From Acinetobacter wuhouensis (lineage in GTDB: Bacteria > Pseudomonadota > Gammaproteobacteria > Pseudomonadales > Moraxellaceae), in contig NZ_CP031710.1 of NCBI RefSeq assembly GCF_001696605.3, positions 1-30,787 of the forward strand: DNA of 30,787 nt, in the 5' to 3' direction. A program made the position numbers and the translations under genes. The notes under the pieces were generated by a model. The model was not told the DNA's origin. It searched no databases and saw only the letters and a list, made by a program, of their open reading frames with translations. Below, piece by piece: positions 13,922-21,067 of this stretch (its first letter is position 1; each line of letters starts with the position of its first letter).

Positions 13922-14489
13922 ATATACTAGTACTACTACTTTCAGATAGAAGATCATCAAAATCATCTAACATATCTTCAGCAGAATCCATCTCAACCTT
14001 ATGTCCAGACGAGTATTTCCAATACTTGACTGTTTCATCAAATTCCATGTCTTCAAAATTAAGAGATACTCCTAGTAGTTCTAATATTCCTGTTTGTTTA
14101 AGAACCTGATTAACAATAACTTCTTTTGATGGAATTAGGCTAAATTTAATATCAGGATTTGTAATTTTCAAAGTTTCTAATTCTGCTAATAAATATAGAG
14201 TTCCTTCCGTAAACATTTTTTTTGTTTTAGAAAAGTCTAATTTCATACATATATTTTTTCTAAAATAATAATCTCTTAATTTATTTGTTAATTTCAATAA
14301 CTTAGTTCTATTTTTGTTCAAAAATATTGTGATAAATGGAGGCATTGGTAAAGTAATTATTGTTCTAAGTTGCTCCTCACCAGTTCTACAATTTTTTTTA
14401 TTTTTTTTATTTTTTTTGATTCGTTGAATCATACGTATTTCCTGTATACGCATATTTCTAACTTTCTGTTTTAAGCTCAGTCGTTTCAT
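13922..14489 (-). pseudogene. N-terminal part of the GHKL ATPase gene, cut by the IS
   Basis: 189 readable residues up to a stop formed at the IS border. The start MKRLSLKQKVRNMRIQEIRM and a Lys/Asn-rich basic stretch lead into a folded region (ITLPMPPFITIFLNKNRTKL, CMKLDFSKTKKMFTEGTLYL, VNQVLKQTGILELLG). This is the N-terminal domain typical of STAS-associated GHKL proteins, where a STAS-like half precedes the ATPase half. It ends in the acidic segment DSAEDMLDDFDDLLSES, shortly before the place where the N box should begin. First gene of the operon, 92 bases from pdif site 6. Confidence 0.65.
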
Positions 14490-14580
14490 AAAAAATTATA
14501 AATAACAAAAAATTAAGTATATGTTTATTTTAATGAAAATAGTATCTCTGGCTCGACCTAACCCAAATGCTTCAATAGCT

Positions 14581-14608
14581 ATTTAACATAAAATCTCTTA
14601 TATGAAAT
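14581..14608 (+). other. pdif site 6, XerD-XerC orientation; left end of backbone B
   Basis: XerD arm ATTTAACATAA, spacer AATCTC, XerC arm TTATATGAAAT. Same spacer and orientation as the site at 28712, which begins backbone A. Confidence 0.9.
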
Positions 14609-14615
14609 TTAGAAC

Positions 14616-14990
14616 TTATCCCTTAAAAAGATCATTAAAAAGCTCTTTATCTTTCTGTCTATTTTCTTCTGTCTTACTTTCCGCACTTAAAAACTGCTCA
14701 AAATCAGCCCATTGATGTTTAAAAGATTCATCATTCTTAAATTTATTCAAAACCCAAGCGCCAAGCAAAATTTTCCGTCTAGTTTCATTTTTCCGTTCTT
14801 GGGCTTTTGCTTCGCTTAAAAGTTTTTGCTGTTTGAGTTTAAGCTCATTCTGTTTCTGTTTTGCCTGTTCTAAGATCTGCTCTTGTTCTTTTTTTAAATA
14901 CTCAATTTGCTCTTGCAGGGATAATTTTTTCTGCTGTGCTTTGGTGAGTTTCTTTAAAACTGCATCTTTCTTTTCTTGAATATCTGACAT
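14616..14990 (-). CDS. Coiled-coil mobilisation accessory protein (TraD/MobC-like)
   Basis: 124 residues, very rich in Lys, Gln and Glu, with a long coiled coil at about residues 5-72. Then comes NETRRKILLGAWVLNKF, a motif seen in the small TraD/MobC-type proteins encoded next to MOBQ relaxases. A role in relaxosome assembly at the adjacent oriT is likely from family and position, not proven. It is transcribed away from the relaxase gene, with the oriT region between them, as is usual in small mobilisable plasmids. It ends seven bases from pdif site 6. Confidence 0.6.
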   Translation of the reverse strand: MSDIQEKKDAVLKKLTKAQQKKLSLQEQIEYLKKEQEQILEQAKQKQNELKLKQQKLLSEAKAQERKNETRRKILLGAWVLNKFKNDESFKHQWADFEQFLSAESKTEENRQKDKELFNDLFKG

Positions 14991-15054
14991 AGTATTAAAC
15001 CGTGATGATCAATAATCAAACATCATCATAGAGTCAAAAAACAAAGCGAGCAAT

Positions 15055-15165
15055 ATCAAACGTAGCGAAGCGAAGTTTTCCCGGAGTGAAACGAAGGGCG
15101 CACTTACCCACTTTTATCATTTCATTCAAAAGTGGACGTTGCGACAGGGGAAACCCCTGTACCCC
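15055..15165. other. Probable origin of transfer (oriT) of MOBQ/RSF1010 type
   Basis: The minus strand carries TAAGTGCGCCCT (15095-15106), matching the conserved nick region of RSF1010-like oriT sites. Right beside it is an inverted repeat CCACTTTT (15108-15115) / AAAAGTGG (15128-15135), the relaxase-binding arrangement expected near the nick. A second perfect hairpin, ACAGGGG-AAA-CCCCTGT, lies at 15144-15160. The region sits between the accessory gene and the relaxase gene. The 260-base gap 14991-15248 holds nothing else that I would call. Confidence 0.75.
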
Positions 15166-15248
15166 ATGACCTCGCTTTAGCATGGTCAGCAACTTTTTCA
15201 AAGTTGCAAAAATCAAAACCACGGTATGCAGAAATTTAGGTTTTTAAA

Positions 15249-17000
15249 GTGGCAATTTTTCATTTGAATGAAAGCAACATCTCACGAAGTGACGGACGTT
15301 CAGCCGTTGCTTGTGCTGCTTATCGTGCCTGTGAAAAATTAGAGGATCTGACTTTTGGAAAGACTCAGGACTACACTAAAAAAAAGGGACTTGAATACAA
15401 AAATATTTATGCACCAGAACATACCAATACAAAACTTTTAGACCGTCAAACACTTTGGAATACAGTAGAAAAAAAAGAATTCAATGCCAATGGCTCAATG
15501 AAAGCCAATGCACGACTCGCCAAAGAATATATCTGTGCTTTACCACATGAATTAACAGATGCAGAACGCATAAAAATCGTTGATGACTTTTGCCGAGACT
15601 TTGTGAACAAGCACAATGTTATTGTCGATGCCTGCATCCATGCACCACATGAACATAACGATGAAACCAATAATAAAAACTATCACGTACACATGATGTT
15701 CACTACCAGACTCATCAATGAAAAAGGCGAATTAGGAAAGAAACAAAGAATCTTCAACGACCATGGTCCCGAGATCCTGAAGGACAGCCGAGCAACTTTT
15801 GCCAATGTTGTAAACACAGTATTGGAAAATGCCGGACTAGACGAACGCATCGACCACCGGAGTTACAAGGATCAGGGCTTAGACTTTCTTGAACCCACTC
15901 ATCATGAAGGGCATGAAGCTACAGCACTTCGCAGACAATATGACGAGGAACAAAAAAGACCGCTTGAAGAACGTAACACTGAAATTGTGCTACCAAGAAT
16001 TGCACTTGAAAATGATGCAATCAAAGCCAAAAATTTAGATGCTACACGAGAATACCAACAGATCATCAAGGGCCTTGATCAAGAAATTATTGTTCCAAGT
16101 CGATTAGAAGATCAGATTACCCAGCTGGAAAACGAACTTCAGTTAACCGAAGCAGAAGAAAAAGAGCTTTTAGCAGAATTAGTAAATCTCAACCTAGAAG
16201 AAGAACGCCTGCAAGAACAACAGGTTCAACAGATCGACAACGCATATGATGACTTCATCCGGTGCCAAGATATTTATGCAGAATTTGCCAATCAGTTTTA
16301 CACCATTCAAAGCAATGCTGCTGATAATCAAAAGCAGATTGAATCAAATCTCACCAAGACAAAACGATGGTTAGCAGAAAACAAAAGCGATTTTTACCTA
16401 CATAGCAATAATTTGTTTTATGACTCTTATCATCATACTTACAGAGATATAAAAAAACCCGATTTTTATGCGACTGAAAAATCAGTAGAACAGGCAAAAA
16501 ATGAGAACTGGAGAGAATACGCAACAGAGGTCGAACAACTTGCTAAAGAATACGATATTGAGAATGTCGTCAAACGCTTAGGCCAATGCTCAGAGATACT
16601 GCAAAATAATGGGATTGAACGACCAACGATAAAACCCACTTTCTGGCAAAAGCTAAAACGAGAGTACGTTCACTCTTTCGATACCCTGCATGATTTTAAT
16701 GATGATATGAAACCTATCCTTGTCGAAAAACGGGCAGATGATCTCAAAATTGAACAAGAAAGAATGCAGCAAGTACGCCAAGCGGAAGTGGATCGCCAAC
16801 GAAAAATTGAAAATGATCGCAGAGAAAGTGAATTTAGAGAGCAATTACGTAAAGAACGAGAGCAAAGAGAACAACGCTATGAACAAGATAGACGCGAACG
16901 AGAACATTTGGCATTTTTAAAACGCCAAGAATTGGAAAAACAGCAAAAAAATGAGCCTAAAAAGCCAAACAATGACAACGATAATGATTACTCACCTTGA
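15249..17000 (+). CDS. mobA: MobA/MobL-family relaxase (MOBQ)
   Basis: Nicks the plasmid at oriT and leads the strand into a recipient using another element's conjugation pore. The 583 residues start at a GTG with AGG eight bases upstream: MAIFHLNESNISRSDGRSAV, then ACAAYRACEKLED, typical of the N-terminus of this family. The metal-binding histidine motif is NYHVHMMFTTR at about residue 150, with HAPHEHND just before it; ERIDHRSYKDQGLDFLEPTHH follows as in MobA/MobL. From about residue 250 the protein is a long Glu/Gln/Arg-rich coiled coil; no primase domain is visible. No mating-pair genes are in the window, so the plasmid is mobilisable, not self-transmissible. Confidence 0.92.
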   Translation: MAIFHLNESNISRSDGRSAVACAAYRACEKLEDLTFGKTQDYTKKKGLEYKNIYAPEHTNTKLLDRQTLWNTVEKKEFNANGSMKANARLAKEYICALPHELTDAERIKIVDDFCRDFVNKHNVIVDACIHAPHEHNDETNNKNYHVHMMFTTRLINEKGELGKKQRIFNDHGPEILKDSRATFANVVNTVLENAGLDERIDHRSYKDQGLDFLEPTHHEGHEATALRRQYDEEQKRPLEERNTEIVLPRIALENDAIKAKNLDATREYQQIIKGLDQEIIVPSRLEDQITQLENELQLTEAEEKELLAELVNLNLEEERLQEQQVQQIDNAYDDFIRCQDIYAEFANQFYTIQSNAADNQKQIESNLTKTKRWLAENKSDFYLHSNNLFYDSYHHTYRDIKKPDFYATEKSVEQAKNENWREYATEVEQLAKEYDIENVVKRLGQCSEILQNNGIERPTIKPTFWQKLKREYVHSFDTLHDFNDDMKPILVEKRADDLKIEQERMQQVRQAEVDRQRKIENDRRESEFREQLRKEREQREQRYEQDRREREHLAFLKRQELEKQQKNEPKKPNNDNDNDYSP

Positions 17001-17493
17001 TACCCCCTATTTAAACGCAAAAAAACGGTGTTTTTAGCGATGTTTTGCTAAACCACAGTAGATTTATAGTTGAGTTAAGAAAAAACTCTTAAATCGCAAA
17101 TGAGAGCATTTAGCGAGTGTCTACGAGCGAACTACAGGGATCTAAATTTTTTCACCTGTTTTTCCCTGATTACAGGCTCCCCTGTGTATCAAGAACTCAG
17201 AATCAGAGCATCCCGAATGGGTGCGAACTGATTACGATGGCTTTATGTCGAGCGAAGCGAGTAAAAAGCTCATGAGCGAAGCGAATTCCGAGCTGCTTTT
17301 GCTTTTTTTTAAAGTCACAACCCAATGAGCCAAAAAATTGCCCCAACGAATCGAGCGAAAGCGAGATTCAATAGAGTTTGAGCGCAGCGAAAACCAAGGG
17401 CAATTTTTCCTTTCCTGGGCTTTTAATTATTTTTAAAGTTTTTAATGCTTTTAGACTCTCTGAAAACCTTTGTTTGCAAGGCTTTCAAGGTGG
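17001..17493. other. Non-coding region between the relaxase and the iterons, shared with replicon A
   Basis: No gene seen. From about 17112 it matches 30283-30640 upstream of the other iterons, including AGCGAGTGTCTACGAGCGA, several GAGCGAAGCGA-type motifs, and a structured block at 17333-17408. In that block AAAAATTGCCC pairs with GGGCAATTTTT, and GAATCGAGC-GAAA-GCGAGATTC folds inside. Downstream is an AT-rich stretch (about 17409-17450) suitable for origin melting. Probably part of the origin or a copy-control element. Confidence 0.5.
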
Positions 17494-17581
17494 ATAAGAC
17501 TACAATTTCTTTGTCATAAGACTACAATTTCTTTGTCATAAGACTACAATTTCTTTGTCATAAGACTACAATTTCTTTGCA
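17494..17581 (+). repeat. Iterons of replicon B: four tandem 22-bp repeats
   Basis: Four direct 22-base repeats beginning ATAAGACTACAATTT; the first three are identical and the fourth ends in GCA rather than GTC. They start 57 bases before the repB start codon. Two inverted partial copies follow: AATGTAGTCTTA (17601-17612) and TGCAGTCTTAT (17630-17640), the latter overlapping the ATG. Such inverted half-iterons are where Rep dimers repress their own gene. Confidence 0.95.
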
Positions 17582-17638
17582 TTTGATTACATCGAATGCT
17601 AATGTAGTCTTAATAACACTTATAACCTATGCAGTCTT

Positions 17639-18583
17639 ATGAAAAATGACTTAGTAGTAAAAGATAATGCCTTAATTAATGCCAGTTATAATCTCGAAGT
17701 AACCGAGCAACGGCTTATCCTTTTATCAATAATAAGAGCAAGAGAAACAGGCCAAGGGATCTCATCCGACAGTAAATTAGAAATCCATGCTTCTGATTAT
17801 GCTTCTCGCTTTGATGTCACCAAAGAAGCTGCGTATAACGCTCTAAAAAATGCAGTTAATAATCTTTTTGAAAGAAAGTTCTCTTTTAAGGAAATTCATA
17901 AAGATACAAACAAAGAAATTGTAGTCAAATCCCGCTGGGTTAGCCGAATTGCATATGTTGATGACCTTGCTACATTAGAAGTTACCTTTGCACCAGATGT
18001 TGTTCCTCTTATTACAAGATTGGAAAAGCACTTTACGAGCTATCAACTTAAACAGGTTGCGCAACTAACTAGCAAATATGCTATTCGTCTATATGAGTTT
18101 CTAATTGCTTGGAGAGACGTAGGAAAAACACCTGTTATTTCTTTATCTGAGTTCAGAGAAAAATTAGGACTTGAGATGAATGAATATCAAAAAATGGTTA
18201 ATTTTAAAAGTCGTGTTTTAGAACCAGCCATAAAGCAAATCAATGAGCTGACTGATATACATGTAAAATACGAACAGTACAAAACAGGAAGATCTATCTC
18301 AGGCTTATCATTCACTTTTAAGCATAAAAAAATTGATTCGATACCTTCAGAAAGAGATCCAAACACGGTAGATCTCTTTACCCAAATGACCGATGCACAA
18401 CGCCACATGTTTGCCAATAAACTTTCAGAGCTACCGGAAATGGGTCGGTATTCCCAGGGAACTGAAAGCTATCCACAATTTGCTATTCGTATTGCTGAGA
18501 TGCTTCACGATCCTGAAAAAATCAAAGAACTATATCCATACCTAAAAAAAGTGGGATATATGCCATTAAATAAAAGGATTTAG
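17639..18583 (+). CDS. repB: Rep_3-family plasmid replication initiator (replicon B)
   Basis: Second initiator, 314 residues, with the same two winged-helix plan as the one at base 1: VVKDNALINASYNLEVTEQR at the N-terminus, SKYAIRLYEFLIAWRDVGKT and TGRSISGLSFTFKHKK in the second domain. The DNA-contacting parts differ from replicon A, and the two iteron sets share no sequence, so the two systems are probably compatible. The C-terminal 75 residues (TDAQRHMFANKLSELPEMGR onward) are almost identical in both, which suggests recombination. The start overlaps an inverted half-iteron, consistent with autorepression. Confidence 0.95.
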   Translation: MKNDLVVKDNALINASYNLEVTEQRLILLSIIRARETGQGISSDSKLEIHASDYASRFDVTKEAAYNALKNAVNNLFERKFSFKEIHKDTNKEIVVKSRWVSRIAYVDDLATLEVTFAPDVVPLITRLEKHFTSYQLKQVAQLTSKYAIRLYEFLIAWRDVGKTPVISLSEFREKLGLEMNEYQKMVNFKSRVLEPAIKQINELTDIHVKYEQYKTGRSISGLSFTFKHKKIDSIPSERDPNTVDLFTQMTDAQRHMFANKLSELPEMGRYSQGTESYPQFAIRIAEMLHDPEKIKELYPYLKKVGYMPLNKRI

Positions 18584-18586
18584 TAA

Positions 18587-19141
18587 ATGGCTAAATTATC
18601 ACTAAGTGAAGTATCTAACCGCTTTAACGTCAGTCGTTCTACGCTATATAGGGCCATAAAAGAAGGGCGTATATCTCGAAGCGCTGATGGTCTTTTTGAT
18701 ATTGCAGAAGTCATCCGATGCTTTGGAGAGCCGATCAAAAAGCATGAACAAAAACAAGAAGTGGATCAGTCTAAAGATGATGCTGATTTACGTCAGCTTG
18801 TTGATTTTATGAAAAAGGAAATTGAGTCATACAAAGATCGTGAGAAACGCTATTTAGATCAAATAGACCGCTTTCAATTGCTATTAGGGCATAAAGAGTC
18901 TGAAGAAAAAATGTCTCATGATACACCAGTGACACATTCCAATGATGCACCATGCGACAACAATAGTGGAATAAGTGAAACTATTGATAATAATAGAGAT
19001 AGTGAAATTAAAACATCCCATGAGACATTGGTGACACGCCCTAATGAAACACCAAAACACGTACCAAATACGCATTATGAGACAAAGAAAAAACGTGGCT
19101 TATTTGGCCGTGTACTGAATGCTGTTTTTGATAATGACTAA
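18587..19141 (+). CDS. Plasmid replication DNA-binding protein, replicon B
   Basis: 184-residue counterpart of the protein at 944. HTH at about residues 4-35 (LSEVSNRFNVSRSTLYRAIK), FDIAEVIRCFGEP, coiled coil at about 60-105 (DLRQLVDFMKKEIESYKDRE), then a polar linker with two related units (MSHDTPVTHSNDAP and TSHETLVTRPNETP) and the conserved tail KKRGLFGRVLNAVFDND. It starts three bases after the repB stop, whereas in replicon A the two genes overlap. Role in replication or maintenance is inferred from its constant position behind repB. Confidence 0.85.
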   Translation: MAKLSLSEVSNRFNVSRSTLYRAIKEGRISRSADGLFDIAEVIRCFGEPIKKHEQKQEVDQSKDDADLRQLVDFMKKEIESYKDREKRYLDQIDRFQLLLGHKESEEKMSHDTPVTHSNDAPCDNNSGISETIDNNRDSEIKTSHETLVTRPNETPKHVPNTHYETKKKRGLFGRVLNAVFDND

Positions 19142-19153
19142 GGGAGAAAGATC

Positions 19154-19297
19154 ATGCCGAAACTGAAAGACATTGCCCTAGGCATTATTGTGGCCCCGCT
19201 GTTGATCCCGATCATGCTGATCGCATCGTACCAGGATAAAAAGGAGCTGAAAAAAGAGCTGGATAAACGCCAAAAAGAAAAAGACCAGTCATCCTGA
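19154..19297 (+). CDS. 47-residue hydrophobic small protein, replicon B
   Basis: Same length and nearly the same sequence as the protein at 1532: MPKLKDIALGIIVAPLLIPI, then a charged tail in which ELKKELDKRQ replaces ALKKELNERQ. Ribosome binding site GGGAGAAAG is seven bases upstream. Third gene of the repB operon in both replicons. Function unknown; one membrane segment is predicted. Confidence 0.7.
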   Translation: MPKLKDIALGIIVAPLLIPIMLIASYQDKKELKKELDKRQKEKDQSS

Positions 19298-19366
19298 TTA
19301 TTCAATTGAGCTAATCAAAATCGTGAAACATTGCTTAAATAATAGGCGTGGAACGTGAAAAATCAT

Positions 19367-19396
19367 AAAAAAAGCCCGGTCATGGAAACTCGGGCT
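19367..19396 (-). terminator. Hairpin terminator, minus orientation, replicon B
   Basis: Stem AGCCCG / CGGGCT (19373-19396) with A bases on the left giving a minus-strand U-tract. It is the positional equivalent of the hairpin at 1744-1774 but with different stem and loop bases. Confidence 0.65.
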
Positions 19397-19442
19397 ATCA
19401 ACTAGGAACTACAGCGTTGAATTATAAGGATAATTATAACGC

Positions 19443-19470
19443 ATTTCGTATAAGGTGTATTATGTTAATT
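19443..19470 (+). other. pdif site 7, XerC-XerD orientation; right end of backbone B
   Basis: XerC arm ATTTCGTATAA, spacer GGTGTA, XerD arm TTATGTTAATT followed by TTAGAAA. Same spacer and orientation as sites at 1821 and 20667. Confidence 0.93.
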
Positions 19471-19480
19471 TTAGAAATTC

Positions 19481-19906
19481 TTAATTTCCATCTATCCAAA
19501 CTTGCTTGATCCAATCTGCTAAATCTTCCCACTGCTCATCGCTATATCCATCTGCTGTCCAATATCTAATTTTATGATTAGGAGATAGGCAATAATAACT
19601 ACCATTATCTTCACAAATAGGTAGCCAATCTTCTGGCAGACCTTGCTCCCTAGCATCATTTAATATCTGAGATAGCCCTCGATAGCATTCTTTCTCATCT
19701 GTAAGAGACGCTAATTCAATTGTTCCATAAAAGATATTGCTAATCTCTTTCAAAACTTTTTTATAATCTTTTGGAAAAATAAAACCTATTTTTCGTTCAT
19801 AAGCAGATATGAAAATATCATCAGGTAGTTCTATGTTTAGACGACTATTCCCAGATAGTTCTTTTAATTCTTGAATAATGTTATCAAGCTTATTTTGCAT
19901 ATACAT
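19481..19906 (-). CDS. SMI1/KNR4 (SUKH) family immunity-like protein
   Basis: 141 residues with the SUKH pattern: an N-terminal helix, then ELPDDIFISAYERKIGFIFP and KDYKKVLKEISNIFYGTIEL, followed by ELASL, LPICEDNGSYYCLSPN and a C-terminal segment ending in ADWIKQVWIDGN. SUKH proteins commonly neutralise nuclease or deaminase toxins delivered by contact-dependent or type VI systems. No toxin is encoded nearby, so this would be an orphan immunity gene. It is the only gene of its pdif module (467 bases between sites). The start could be ATG 19906 or 19900. Confidence 0.8.
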   Translation of the reverse strand: MYMQNKLDNIIQELKELSGNSRLNIELPDDIFISAYERKIGFIFPKDYKKVLKEISNIFYGTIELASLTDEKECYRGLSQILNDAREQGLPEDWLPICEDNGSYYCLSPNHKIRYWTADGYSDEQWEDLADWIKQVWIDGN

Positions 19907-19937
19907 TCTGCTCTATCGCATTAAAGTTCTTACTACA

Positions 19938-19965
19938 ATTTAACATAATGGCTGTTATGCGAAAC
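19938..19965 (+). other. pdif site 8, XerD-XerC orientation
   Basis: XerD arm ATTTAACATAA, spacer TGGCTG, XerC arm TTATGCGAAAC. Same spacer and orientation as the site at 28211. Confidence 0.92.
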
Positions 19966-19991
19966 GAGATCTACCAGCTCTCGTTTTTTGT
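19964..19991 (+). terminator. Hairpin just inside the HigBA module, copy 2
   Basis: Stem CGAGA / TCTCG followed by TTTTTT; counterpart of the hairpin at 8484-8507 with changed loop and stem bases. Confidence 0.6.
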
Positions 19992-20013
19992 TATGGAAAC
20001 TGCTAAAATTCAA

Positions 20014-20030
20014 ATACGCCATTGACGTAT
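20014..20030. promoter_or_regulatory. Probable HigA operator, copy 2
   Basis: Palindrome ATACG-CCATTGA-CGTAT, ten bases before the toxin start. Compared with copy 1 both outer bases changed in a compensating way. Confidence 0.65.
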
Positions 20031-20039
20031 AAAGAGTCC

Positions 20040-20360
20040 ATGTTATTTATTGAAACCAGCATCTTTACCAAGCAAATTAAAGACCTTGTATCTGATGAGG
20101 AATATCGTCAACTTCAGCAAGATCTTTTGGTACAGCCTGATAGAGGTGACCTAATCAAGAATGGCGGTGGTATTCGCAAAGTACGTTGTGCTCAAGGTAA
20201 CAAAGGGAAAAGTGGTGGGATACGGGTGATTTATTATTGGGTCACCGAGGATGATCAGATCTTTTTCTTAGTGGCTTATCCAAAATCAGTAAAAGATAAT
20301 TTAACAGATAAGGAAACCGCCATTCTGCACCAACTCGTGAAGGAGCAATTTCATGGATAA
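20040..20360 (+). CDS. higB: HigB-type toxin, copy 2
   Basis: Near-identical duplicate of the toxin at 8557 (106 residues from the ATG). The visible changes are Glu to Gln in RQLQQDLLVQ and Arg to His in ILHQLVKEQF; the RelE-fold core KGKSGGIRVIYYWV is unchanged. It overlaps the antitoxin by 8 bases. Because both copies have full antitoxins, they would cross-protect, so loss of one module alone should not trigger killing (inference). Confidence 0.9.
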   Translation: MLFIETSIFTKQIKDLVSDEEYRQLQQDLLVQPDRGDLIKNGGGIRKVRCAQGNKGKSGGIRVIYYWVTEDDQIFFLVAYPKSVKDNLTDKETAILHQLVKEQFHG

Positions 20361-20625
20361 CAACTTATTTGATGACTTGGTTGCTTCAATCAAAGAAGCT
20401 GGAGCTATCAAACGTAAAGAAGTTAAAGCAAGCCGAGTTACAGAACTCGAATTGCCTGATATTAAAGAAGTACGTGAAAAAACTGGCTTGAGCCAAAATG
20501 AATTTGCTGCACGTCTACATATTAGCCCCCGTACCCTGCAAAATTGGGAACAGGGACGACGCTATCCAACTGGACCAGCAGCTACATTGATTCGAATTTT
20601 AGATGCTCACCCAAGCCTTATTTGA
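20353..20625 (+). CDS. higA: HigA-type antitoxin, copy 2
   Basis: Protein identical to the antitoxin at 8870, with silent DNA differences. XRE HTH at REKTGLSQNEFAARLHISPR. Followed 14 bases later by the same terminator hairpin. Confidence 0.9.
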   Translation: MDNNLFDDLVASIKEAGAIKRKEVKASRVTELELPDIKEVREKTGLSQNEFAARLHISPRTLQNWEQGRRYPTGPAATLIRILDAHPSLI

Positions 20626-20638
20626 AAAAATTACTTAA

Positions 20639-20665
20639 AAAATGGGAGCTTAAGGCTCCCATTTT
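20639..20665. terminator. HigBA copy 2 terminator abutting the pdif site
   Basis: Stem GGGAGC / GCTCCC with A and T flanks, ending one base before pdif site 9; same hairpin as at 9155. Confidence 0.85.
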
Positions 20666-20666
20666 T

Positions 20667-20694
20667 ATTTCGTATAAGGTGTATTATGTTAATT
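20667..20694 (+). other. pdif site 9, XerC-XerD orientation
   Basis: XerC arm ATTTCGTATAA, spacer GGTGTA, XerD arm TTATGTTAATT followed by TTAGAAA. It opens the macrolide-resistance module. Confidence 0.93.
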
Positions 20695-20818
20695 TTAGAA
20701 AATCTTCACTACTATTATTTTAAAATAAGCCTTATATCCAAGCATAAAACAAGGTTGTCTAGACTTCTTTTAACAGTAAAGTTATCATAAAACTGAATTT
20801 TATTTTTTAGGTAAGTTT

Positions 20819-20842
20819 ATGCATTCTATCCGCATTCGTTAA
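20819..20842 (+). CDS. Seven-residue leader peptide MHSIRIR ahead of msr(E)
   Basis: Tiny frame ATG...TAA preceded by AGGTAAG. It encodes MHSIRIR, whose Arg-Ile-Arg is the +X+ motif (basic, any, basic) at which ribosomes with a bound macrolide are known to stall; compare the resistance leaders ErmDL (ending MRLR) and the msr leader ending MRLK. The frame lies inside a base-pairing region: its TATCCGCAT (20827-20835) pairs with ATGCGGATA (20909-20917). A macrolide-stalled ribosome here would therefore break that structure. Confidence 0.65.
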   Translation: MHSIRIR

Positions 20843-20917
20843 GACACAACTATTTGCATAGTGACACTATTTTATAATGGTGGGCTTTTGTTGTGTCTTT
20901 AAGAATATATGCGGATA
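20827..20917 (+). promoter_or_regulatory. Long leader stem overlapping the MHSIRIR frame
   Basis: Two stacked pairings: TATCCGCAT (20827-20835) with ATGCGGATA (20909-20917), and AAGACACAAC (20841-20850) with GTTGTGTCTT (20890-20899). Together they make a long hairpin whose lower arm contains the leader codons, so its folding should depend on ribosome position. Confidence 0.65.
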
Positions 20918-20989
20918 TATAAAGTAAAAGTATGCTTAATTTATAAGTATGCTTTTAGTGCATAGTTTCCAGTTATAACTTAATTGACT

Positions 20990-21028
20990 AGCTATTTGTC
21001 CACCCTGTGGATGAATAGCTTTTTTTTT
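20990..21028 (+). terminator. Intrinsic terminator (attenuator) before msr(E)
   Basis: Outer stem AGCTATT / AATAGCT with an inner CCAC / GTGG stem and eight or more T bases. It lies between the leader peptide and the msr(E) start in the same direction, where it would cut off most transcripts unless an alternative fold forms. The tandem AAGTATGCTT repeats at about 20927-20957 might be part of that alternative (uncertain). Confidence 0.75.
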
Positions 21029-21067
21029 GGGAGGACACTGTGATGCTAGCTTTTGTTTTCACCTAAA

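Noticed and set aside
9878..13923. Inverted 1.28-kb repeat considered as a new large inversion element
   Set aside because: It is fully accounted for by two inverted copies of the same IS; the few matching bases outside are chance.
15034..15222. 62-residue minus-strand frame over the oriT region
   Set aside because: It covers the nick site and two hairpins; the sequence is explained by oriT structure, and its start is only an open frame.
17494..17581. Tandem 22-bp repeats considered as a CRISPR array
   Set aside because: There are no spacers between units; they are replication iterons directly before repB.
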